Assembly: GCF_020360975.1 (NCBI RefSeq)
Contig: NW_025408667.1
Location: forward strand, 8,556,001 to 8,620,000
Direction: 5' to 3'
Length of the DNA stretch: 64,000 nucleotides
Source: Hirsutella rhossiliensis
Lineage: Eukaryota > Ascomycota > Sordariomycetes > Hypocreales > Ophiocordycipitaceae
Shown: in pieces, positions 55,651-64,000 of the stretch
Numbering within the stretch: position 1 is the stretch's first letter
How the letters are laid out: each line of letters begins with the position of its first letter
Translations under genes and position numbers: made by a program
The notes under the pieces: model-generated
Seen by the model: the letters and a program-made list of their open reading frames with translations, nothing else
What the model was told of the DNA's origin: nothing
The model's database searches: none

Positions 55651-58600
55651 TAGGGGTGATAGACGAAGGTGAAGATTTTGAAGATTTTGAATGAAGGATG
55701 AATCAAATGAATTGAATTTTTTGGATCTTGATTCAAAATCTTCAAGCTCCAATTTTCGCGATTCAAGTTGGGTTTGGGCCAATTCAGGCCATTCATGAAT
55801 GGTTTGAAGGATCCCTAAACGAAGTGAATTTGGTGTGTACCTGAGCGATTGCAAAGATGCCTCAAAAACGCCAATAAGTAGTATATAGTTTTAAGTTATA
55901 GCCTTCTAAGAAGTCGATAATCCCGAATACTACAAAAATTAACTTACATAAATACTGATCCGCCTGTCCTAGGCAAATCGACTGAAAATAAGCACTTTCA
56001 AAGCTCTGCCGAATCCTCAAAATACGTCGGTACAACGCGTTCGAATCCGCCACTGTACACGGCTACACTCTTAGAGCCCCAATCCTCCGAAGCCTCCATT
56101 GTATCTAGACAGGGGGTTGATATCGCAGACTTATCGGCTTGGGATGCAGGAGGTTTGGGGTAGGGGTTCAGTGGGAGCCTCGGTGGGAGGAAGAGGTTGA
56201 GGAGGATTCTCGCCTGAACACAGATTAGCATATACCTACATATATAATGAGGGTATATCCATACATACCATCTTCCAGCTTGCCCGGAATGTGGTCTGGT
56301 CTCCAAATAATACTATTGGCAAAGGGCAGGATGTCATACTCCATGGCCGCCTTGATCAACGCCTGATCGATCTTATCTTCCTGAGTATAAGCACTCCGTA
56401 AAAGTGTTAGTACTCGCACCGTATCTGCCTTCAAGGCGTGACGGCGGATACCGAATTCGTCTCTACAACCGCTGAAGAGGCGTTCCACGTCAACTTCAGA
56501 GCCAGAGACAGAGAGAAGATCACGCGCCGCCGCAGCCAAAAGTGGCCACTCGACCTTGTGTTCTTTCCACCACTTCAGTAGGAAGTCTGGAGACTTTGCA
56601 ATAGACTCGTCGAACTCTATTCGAGGAGCTGCAAGCCACCGTTCAAGCTCCGAAATAGGGATCGCCGCGCCCGTCTCCGCCTCCTCGCCTTCTTCATTTG
56701 GATGGCTCTCCATTGCGCAATGGAGACTCCTTGAGGACGCTCAGCTGGTCTGGATTGGCTCATAGTTGAGTTTGTGGCATTCAATGCTGCTAGCTCCGGC
56801 CACTCCGTTTTGAAATACTTCTTGACTTTAGCCATAATCTCAGAGTATTGATCCGGTATCATCATTTCCAATTGGTGAGTTTTATAACGCGGATCCAGGA
56901 TGTGAGCTGCGAATAGCATCATTTGATCGTCAAGCTTCTTCATATAAGTAACGTGTTTTGCTTTGCCCTTCGAGAAGGCGTCTCGAATGGACATATCAAG
57001 GTCTGTAAAGTCGCCAACTCCTTCGACTACATCATCAGGAGAGCTTCCAAATCCCAATAGATATCGAGACTTTGTGAGATCGGCGGCATAACTTCGGAGA
57101 CTTTCAGAGTGTGGTCTTTAAACGGCTTCAGAACCTTCCGCAGTTGATAGAGAGCGACAATCTCTTCTGATAAGGGCAGGAGGCACTTGACTTGCGGGTG
57201 AGTATCAACGAACTCAGTATACTCTGCCTCAAGCTCGAGGAATTGGTCAATCATGTCGTAGGCCGAATTCCAGCGAGTGTCGACATCGTAGGTTGGCTTC
57301 CGGTAGTGCGTGCGCGGCATGCTTTTGAAGTCTTGCTCCTAGACCCGGATCTCAACATCCAGAGATTGAGGAGGCGGATTTTGGCAATCCCACTTCGACT
57401 AGAGTCTCCCGGAATGGTGTAGTTGTTGCTTTTATTCTCTTCGTCCCACTTGTCAAGCATCTTCTTGGCTTCCTTCGCTGTGCCTGCTTTGAGATCTTGC
57501 AAGACGCCCTCACAAATGAGCGAGGTAATATGAGCTAGACAGCGGATCCAACTCTTCCTGCCGTGAAAGCGCATGCGGGCCTCCCTATTGGGCTCACCTT
57601 GTCGTCGAATTTGGTCTTGAGAGAATCGTACAAAGACTGACAGAGCGTGCCGTTATTGCCGGCGTTGTCTCCCGTAATGGCGAGAAGCTTAGGCTTGAGC
57701 CTGAGCTCCTCAAGCGTCCTCTCAACTATCTCAGCTAATTGTTTGCCAGTGTGAGATCTTTTGAGCTCAATAAACTCAATAACTTCTCTCTCTCCTCAAA
57801 CTCCGGTGTAATCCAGTGCGCAATAATGGCGAAAATGGGCACCCGATTCGGTGCTGTCCAGATATCAAGGGTGAACGAGATGGTGGCACAATTGTACTCA
57901 AGCTCAATCTTCAGCTTCTCCCTGCGTTCGACAAAGTCTGTATATATATGATTGCGTAACGTTATACGACTCCTGTACACACATGTTGTGTTGTGAGCCA
58001 AGAACATCTCTTGAAAAGCAGGAGTCTCGACAACAGAGAAGGGTTGTCGGTGTTTTACAAACCACCGGCGGATAGACTCCTTTGCCGTGAGTCTTGCTCT
58101 CTGCCTAGGTCGACCGCTCCATGCGTCTGCCTCTGTATAATCTCCTCCACCAATGGCGCGGCCGTATCCATTAATTCGAGCGTGGTGAGATTCCTTCGTA
58201 ATACCGTGGATTTTTAAATGGTCTCCCATGCCAGAGGTAACCCTCGGCGGTTCGATTCGAGGACCTGGAATCTCTTCCGAAGAGTATTGGGATTTTGAAG
58301 GCACTCTATACAAGTCCACCGGAACTCTTGGAAGATCTTCGGCCCATCCTTATCCTCTGAGTAAAAGCTTCTGTCTATAGCTTCCTCTGCATATACCAAT
58401 AGACGTGGCTGTTCTTGTCTCTCTTCTTGCGAACATGCTTTTGTTTGTTGTCGGCCCACTTCTTGATAAGTCCGGCTTTCTCTGCGAGCGTCATATGACT
58501 ACTGTTCAATGGCGGCTCTGGTGTATCCGCGTCGGGCATGTCATCATCTGACTCACAGTCAGGATGACCCGGGGGCGCGCAGACAATTGTATCTTCGCCA

Positions 58601-60262
58601 GTTGGAAGAGGAGAGGAAGGAGCCGGAGTTGCGCTAGAATCAGCGCGCGCGCGCGGATTCCGAGGTTGAATTGAGGACGTTCGATGCGGGCATAATTCTG
58701 CGTTGGCAATTTACGCCGGGTCCTTGGAGCAAAGAAATTCGCTGCGGCAGATGTTTTTGTTTCAGCAGGGGCCATACTACGTATCATGTTATAATTAGCT
58801 ATCCACTCGTAAGGTAATTAAATAAGGAGGGTAGATTGAGAGTAATGAAGTTTTACCTGATCTTGGCTGAAAGGCTCGAGAATGGACGCGACACAGGTAG
58901 TCGGAACGACACCAAATAAACCACAATAAAGTGTCAAGGAGTCGGGGTTGAACGGGTAGGATAGGTCGTCGGTCAGGGCGTTGATTCGGGGGCTGATCCG
59001 AAGCCGCTGTCGGAATATCGAAGCAGGAATTAGGCGAGGTCGTGGTAAAATAATGTCGTGGCAGTTGTCGCGAAGACCGTTGCGCCACGCAGGCAAAGGT
59101 GGATGGGCTGACGACCCTGTCTTTCCGACAGCAGTAGAATTAACAGGTGGTCAACTGAGCGGAAATAACGCGTCTGAACGCGGCTAGTTGGCACAATATA
59201 TCCTTATCATGCAGATTTTTCGGGTACTTCCTGATCGGCTAATTTGTATGGACAAACAAGTAGCAGTCATATTGGGCTCGAGGAGTAGATAAGTCCCTAA
59301 CAGCCTCCAAATCGCGAGCTGACTCGATTCGTGTCACTTCCAATTGTTCGCGCAGTATTGAGATGTTGAGGATCTGAACGCGTTTTCGAATCAGCTTGCT
59401 GGGGCTGTACAGCGGTATAATTATTATATTATATATCCAGAATATGGGTTGCCGAGCTTAATATGTGCTTGAAATGTAGTATTCCAACCAAAAAATGGGC
59501 TATCCATTGATTGCCTTCAAGATGATGTGGCATTTCTTGAGCAAATGTTAACGACATGTAACTATCGAGGGTTATATCATCCGAACGAGAAAATCCAGAA
59601 CATTCGAGCGGCACTACATTTAAATCATGTGCATTATAAAATGGCACTGTTCATGAGCTTCATGGTGTTTTTTAATACTCCGTATAGGGTGGCAAGATTG
59701 CTGAAACGGTGGCGTATCAGGCACTGTTAGGTCGTTATACCACAATATATGGACGCCCTAACTGCCGTCCTTCGCCTCGATTTCCCAGCGACGCCCCGCC
59801 AGACGCGGGCGGCGCGGGACTAGGATTTTGCCAGTGGAGTGGACGGTGGAATCCAACTGAAACACGCACAACAGACTTTTAAATACGCAGAGCGTCATCA
59901 CAAGCGCGGCCGAACTCGAAGTTACCGTGTCCGCGCGGGCAAACCCCTTAATGATGGGGTCAAAGCAGCTTGTTTATTGATGTGTATGTGAGCCTGCCGA
60001 GGAAGAACAGGAAGAGGCCCTTGGTGGGTGGCTTCGGGTATTGACCCTTTCCTCCTGTATGTCCCTTGGCCGCGAAGCGGTGATAATTTTTTCGCCTTAC
60101 GTTTCGACCATATCGCCATTCATTCACAATTTTTATGAATGAATTGAATGAAGACTCCTGATTTTTGATTCGTCGAATTTGAAGACCTTACCCGATTCGG
60201 CTTCATTCAATTCAAGGGTCCCGAGGCCGATTCGACTTCAAAATCTTCAAATATCAGCCCTA
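55651..60262 (-). mobile_element. hAT-B, 4.6-kb hAT nested in hAT-A transposase
   Basis: Terminal inverted repeats TAGGGGTGATA at 55651 and TAGGGCTGATA (reverse complement) ending at 60262, both followed by GAAGATTTTGAAG. The element is flanked by an exact 8-bp duplication. Subterminal A/T-rich motifs (GAAGATTTTGAA, ATTCAATTCAAT) recur at both ends. It carries its own transposase (minus, about 58,787-56,225) and about 1.4 kb of non-coding DNA on the right, which might hide a further small insertion (no ends found). It is the youngest member of the nest. Confidence 0.95.
56225..58787 (-). pseudogene. hAT-B transposase
   Basis: Segments in order: a Ala/Pro-rich N-terminus (MAPAETKTSAAANFF at about 58,775); a BED-like region WTCIECLQNP; ARLTAKESIRRWFVKHRQPFSVVE; FTLDIWTAPNRVPIFAIIAHWI; LLAITGDNAGNNGTL; CLAHITSLICEGVLQDL; TYDVDTRWNSAYDMIDQFLELE; MLFAAHILDPRYK; and the dimerisation block DLLSVSGSEVDVERLFSGCRDEFGIRRHAL at about 56,500. 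All the RNase H-like and dimerisation blocks of a hAT transposase are present. Frame changes at about 57,765, 57,592, 57,316 and 56,700. Those examined are restored by one base. Introns may account for some breaks. Confidence 0.9.
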
Positions 60263-60270
60263 GTTGTAGG
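60263..60270. repeat. Right target-site duplication of hAT-B
   Basis: GTTGTAGG, exact copy of 55643-55650. Confidence 0.92.
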
Positions 60271-62535
60271 TGCTTGTTTCTCCAATTCAAGAACTCGTTC
60301 GTGGTCGTCAACGGAACCTCAGATAGAGAAGGCGGCTCCACAGGTTTATAATCATCCCACAGTGTCTCCATCAGCTTCTTTGACGAGTCAGCCCACTCCT
60401 TCTTCCAGTTTTCGTGTATGTAGTGCCATTTATGCGAAGGGTGAAGCACAATCGCAGCGACGTAGGCAGGCGATTCGTCAGTAAGACAATAGTACTTATC
60501 CATCTTCGCCCAGCCCGAGTTATACATTGGTGCCATAATCGGATCGTCGATATGTGCCTCTTTTCCTGCTTCAAATTGCGCCAATACGAAGTCCATAGCC
60601 AAGAGAACATTGTCAAGAGTTGCAAACGATGACTCAAGGGCCTTTGTCGTCATTTTAAGCTTCTCCAAGAAAGACTTGATCTTCTCGAGGATGACCCACT
60701 CCTCGGGAGAGAGCTCGTCTCCGGCACAATCTCCTTCCACCCATTTGTTGAATATCCCTCGACTGCGCCTCTAAGATGCAAGGCCGCTCGTAGCATGGTG
60801 TACCACGAACTCCACCTCGTGTCATTATCTCGCGCAAGCTTGCGATTATGGCTGATGGCCAGAAACTTTTGGCGACGCTGAACACTACTTTGGACGAAAA
60901 CCACGAAGTTGTGGAGCTTGCCAAGGGACCCTTTTCCGCCACGCCTCGATCTCTTTTAGTGTCACATTATGCCCATCACGTTCGTCGTCTTTGAGCTTCT
61001 CATTATCGGTAACGAAGAGAAAGCTTTGGCGGCAAGGTTGATAATGTGACCTTGGCAGCGAGTCGGTGAGATTTGGGATCGTATCGAATGTCATATCGAC
61101 GTAGAAGGCCTGTAGATGTTAGGCCAGTCAGAAAAAACAGTGCGCCGTACTTACCAAGGGAAAGAGATCTCATCATTGTATCGTTATTGCCTGCATTGTC
61201 CATCACAAAATATCCAAGGTTGGAAGCAAACACCCAGTCATCAACCACTTCCAAAATTGCCCTTGCCAGGTGATATCCGTCGTGCTCACTGTCGATGTCT
61301 TTCAAAGCCAAGACATGGTGTTCCAACTGACTGTCTTCTGCAACGTAATGAGCAACTACGCCTAAGATGGCCAAAGAGTTGGGAAGTCCATAGGTCGCAG
61401 CTGATATGAATTTTTGACTTTGCTGACTGGATGCGCTGCTTGACCTTCTCCTTCTGACCTTCGTACTGCCGCATAATCCATTTCTTGATGGTCTCGTGTG
61501 TATCTGGAAGCCAAGTATCGATATCGGCGTTGAGGTAGGCTAAGAATGCTCGGAATTCTGGGCATTCCACAAGCCTAAATGGGAGAGAACAGGACGTAAT
61601 AAACCTTACGTATAAAGCTTCGAGCTGGTCTGGGTCGATCGAGTCTCCGGATTGATCGTTGAGCCGACGGCGTTTTCGGGGATGTTCTTTGGCCATAACA
61701 CGAGCTATCTCGAGAATAGTTCGTATATTCGTGACTTTGGCTGTTCGTGGCGCGCCTTTTGGGAGGCCGTGACCGTCAGGAGGAGGATCCGTAAGGTGCT
61801 TGGCTGGGGCCGCAGTTCCACCGGAACAGCAATACGTTTTGTCACAGTGTTTGCAGCGCCATTCTTCTTTTCCGGTCCGCTGATTGTAGTATTTCGTCTC
61901 TATGTCCTCGTCTGGCATATGAGAAAAGACCCATGATGTTCTTGGCTTGGCCGAAGGGTTTATGGAGGCCGTGCGAGGTTGCGACGATTGGCATTCAGTG
62001 GTTTGGGTCTCATCTGGATCATGCAACCGTGGGCTGGAAATCTCCGAGTATTCGTCTGATATTGACGAATCCCGTCGCGGCGATGTTTGAACAAAAGGCA
62101 GGCGTTGTTGAGGCATCGAGATTGCTTGTAAGTCCTGGGGTGGGAAAGCGGGGTTGAGGAGGAAAACAGTGTTTGGACGGCGAGCCGCTACCCTGTAGGT
62201 CTGGATTTATACATACATTTACGCGTTTCCGTGCGCCAATAGGAAGATTTTACGTCCTGGAGGTCCGCCAGACGAAAAACAATACATAGAACATGCTTAT
62301 ATTTACGCGTGTATTTTGACGCGTCATCATATTGGCGCGAATTGGGGAACGGAAAGGCGAATGACCACCAACCAATACAAACAATACAAGCCATATATTG
62401 CCAGTATGGAAGGCGCCATATTGTATCGTCACAATATGACGGCGAGCATATTGTATTGGTACAATATGAGAAATCGCGTATTGTATTGTATATACTGCAG
62501 TATACTACTTTATTGTCATATTATTAGCAACACTG

Positions 62536-62543
62536 GGTTGCTG
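62536..62543. repeat. Right target-site duplication of hAT-A
   Basis: GGTTGCTG, exact copy of 55136-55143. Confidence 0.92.
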
Positions 62544-63029
62544 ATGGATACGGGCGCGAGTTTGCTTAGGGGGGCAGACCCCGGTCCATCTATTTACCAA
62601 GATCTATCTACATCTACATGTAGCCTAAATATATATATATTGTGCGTGCTTAATAAGCGTCTACATCTATCTATAACGTGCTGGTTCTCGCGAAGAGAGC
62701 ATGCAAAGAATGAGATATGAGTATATTGGTCCTTATGGTCGTCCTCCTAACTAAGCGACGGTGACAAGCCTGCTTCTTATACTTGTGACGCTGGGTTACG
62801 TGGCGATATCGCCACTCAGGCAGCCTAGATGACGACGTCAGCTAGAAGGTTCGAATTCATCACTGAAATTGCATTACACACTGCCTGTTGCCTATTAGGC
62901 AGCACAGTTCATGAGCATTATGATCTCGACAGGGCGACTTGATCTTGTAAGTCTCTTCCAAAACCTAGTTACCAAGATCCTTTTGGTTATACTTGCCGAC
63001 ACCGGTAGATGGATGTAGATAGATTCGCC

Positions 63030-63265
63030 GGCCCGGCCGTTGTTTTAAGTTGACGCAGAGAATCAGTAGCTTCCGTACAATGGGTTCGTCGATCATAGCA
63101 AGGCAGTCACAACCACAGTCAATGAGGCGCGTATTCGATACTCTGTCTTTACACGAGTGTTAGCTAGTACGGGTTAACTGTTTATTCGTGGCTTATTGGT
63201 GGTGCACGCGAGGCGGAACAGTGGAAGAGTGAAATGGAGTCGGTGGGAAAGCGGGTTTAATGAAC
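63030..63265. other. Short intergenic stretch
   Basis: Between the outer hAT relic and the RIP block. No gene is seen, and base composition is normal. Confidence 0.5.
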
Positions 63266-64000
63266 GGCCATAAGCTAAGTAGACGCTAGCTAAGAAATCT
63301 CTATAGAGGTCGCTTAAGAAAGTCGTATCTAACGCTAAAACTAGCGCTAAGTTATATAGGGAACGCTACTACTAAATTTAGCTATAGCTTACTCCTGCCT
63401 TCCTTATACTCGTTTCCTCCCTCGAGTGCGATTATCTCTTAAATATACCTTAAAATTCTCTTAATCTAAGCTTAGATATACTCTTACGGCAGCTCTTTCT
63501 AAGCTAAATTCTAAGCTACGATAGCTTCCTACTAGCTTTATAGCGCGCCTTTTCTTATAGTCCGTCTCTTTATCTAAGGCTAGGTAGGCTCTATTATATT
63601 AAGGTTAGGGCTATTACCGCACTAAAGAAGCCGCTAAACTTAATAAAGGTCGTAGGCTCACTACTAAATATAGTAGTTATATACCGGAGCCTTATCTTCT
63701 TAAACTATTATACTTAGTCGGTCTTATATATATTCCTTAAAGAAAGGGAAGAGTTTTAAAATAAGGATCTTTCGTTAATATTAATACTAGTTAATACTAG
63801 CGCCCTTACGGCGCGTAAGCTTACTAGTCTTTATAGTAAATTTCTAAGTTAGCTTCTTCCTAGGCTTTATATAAAGTCCTAGTCGCCTTATTCTAGTTAT
63901 AAGCTCTTAGTTCTCTTTCGCGGCTAGCTCTAGCTCTTCGTTTATCTCTTAGATAACTCTCTCGGTATCTCTTTTCTCTTATATAGTCTCTAGGGACTAG
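63266..64000. repeat. RIP-saturated repeat remnant
   Basis: The same signature as the left end: CA and TG nearly absent, TA steps in excess, and stop codons in all frames. CG survives in several places (GCGC, ACGCTA). The original repeat cannot be identified. The boundary with normal sequence at about 63,270 is abrupt. Confidence 0.85.

Larger units (their letters stand above)
55328..62116 (-). pseudogene. hAT-A transposase, split by an inserted hAT
   Basis: Starts ATG at 62116 (MPQQRLPFVQTS). A BED-type zinc finger (EEWRCKHCDKTYCC...KHL) is followed by catalytic-domain blocks: HISCDLWTS; NSLAILGVVAHYVAED; GYFVMDNAGNNDTM; NRKLARDNDTRWSSWYTML. The part to the right of the insertion ends at NWRNKHLQ (about 60271). 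It resumes at 55642 with PALITDEYERYCKS and reaches the dimerisation block DILSIPAMSAEPERLFSG, ending near 55328. Across the insertion the frame matches exactly when one duplication copy is ignored. At least seven breaks (about 61398, 61065, 61030, 60925, 60915, 55455, 55415) each need one added base, usually in a run. Confidence 0.9.
55144..62535 (-). mobile_element. hAT-A, 7.4-kb hAT DNA transposon
   Basis: Terminal inverted repeats CAGTGTTGCTAATAATAT (18 bp perfect) at 55144 and ending at 62535, with an exact 8-bp GGTTGCTG duplication outside. Subterminal regions (55160-55300 and 62370-62520) are packed with CAATAT/ATATTG motifs, probable transposase-binding sites. It contains one transposase gene on the minus strand, split by the inner hAT-B. 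Without hAT-B and one duplication the element would be about 2.77 kb, a normal autonomous hAT size. Confidence 0.95.
54564..63029. mobile_element. Outer hAT relic (hAT-C), hosting two nested hATs
   Basis: The ends are inverted repeats: GGCGAATCTATCTAC at 54564-54578 and its reverse complement ending at 63029. Both ends carry many copies of ATGTAGA/TCTACAT (54571-54700; 62590-62680; 63001-63025), a subterminal array typical of hATs. Without the inserted 7.4-kb element only about 1.07 kb remains. It includes a piece of plus-strand transposase C-terminus at about 54882-55097. It is therefore a non-autonomous deletion derivative. No clean 8-bp duplication is seen at these ends, which fits greater age. 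Confidence 0.68.

Overview
The window looks like nuclear DNA of a filamentous ascomycete (Pezizomycotina, probably Sordariomycetes/Hypocreales). The evidence is many short phase-consistent GT-AG introns of about 42-185 nt, fungal gene families (Zn2Cys6 regulator, CYP52/CYP539-type P450, Brf1, Sec11, Mcr1-like reductase), Ty3/gypsy, LINE and hAT elements typical of fungi, and terminal blocks with the extreme CpA/TpG depletion left by repeat-induced point mutation (RIP). Species assignment is inference.

Layout. 1-1,310 is a RIP-destroyed repeat. 1,311-4,520 has no gene I can name, only a coding-like stretch on the minus strand. 4,521-9,272 holds a compact trio: a Zn2Cys6 transcription factor (-), a divergently transcribed Fe(II)/2-oxoglutarate PhyH-family dioxygenase (+) and a NodL/Maa-type sugar O-acetyltransferase (+). 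After a small coiled-coil protein (-) and a tRNA-Arg(CCG) (-), the stretch 16,011-40,521 is ordinary gene-dense housekeeping DNA: CYP52/539-like P450 (+), acidic Ifh1/CRF1-like nuclear protein (-), kinesin (+), signal peptidase Sec11 (-), CsbD-like stress protein (+), a multi-pass membrane protein (+), a BTB protein (+), a DUF1349 protein (-), RNA polymerase III factor Brf1 (+) and a dynamin-family GTPase (+). I reconstructed most of these exon by exon, and the frames close without any frameshift.

From about 40.5 kb the window turns into a transposon landscape. A Ty3/gypsy chromovirus (-) lies at 42,797-49,708. Its two LTRs are almost identical, it has a putative self-priming site, and a (TAC)n-tailed non-LTR element sits inside its 3' LTR with a 15-bp target-site duplication. 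A LINE ORF2 fragment, a small orphan membrane protein and an Mcr1-like NADH-cytochrome b5 reductase follow. Then comes a three-level hAT nest: an old non-autonomous hAT (54,564-63,029) contains a 7.4-kb hAT (55,144-62,535, perfect 8-bp duplication), whose transposase gene is split by another complete 4.6-kb hAT (55,651-60,262, perfect 8-bp duplication). The last 0.7 kb is again RIP-saturated.

The most useful observations are the exactly delimited nested insertions, the predicted self-priming chromovirus, the sharp contrast between RIP-saturated ends and un-RIPped young transposons, and a systematic pattern in which every transposon reading-frame break I examined is repaired by adding one base, mostly in a short homopolymer. 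The last pattern suggests either unpolished assembly in repeats or very recent decay, so the 'pseudogene' labels on these transposons should be treated with caution.
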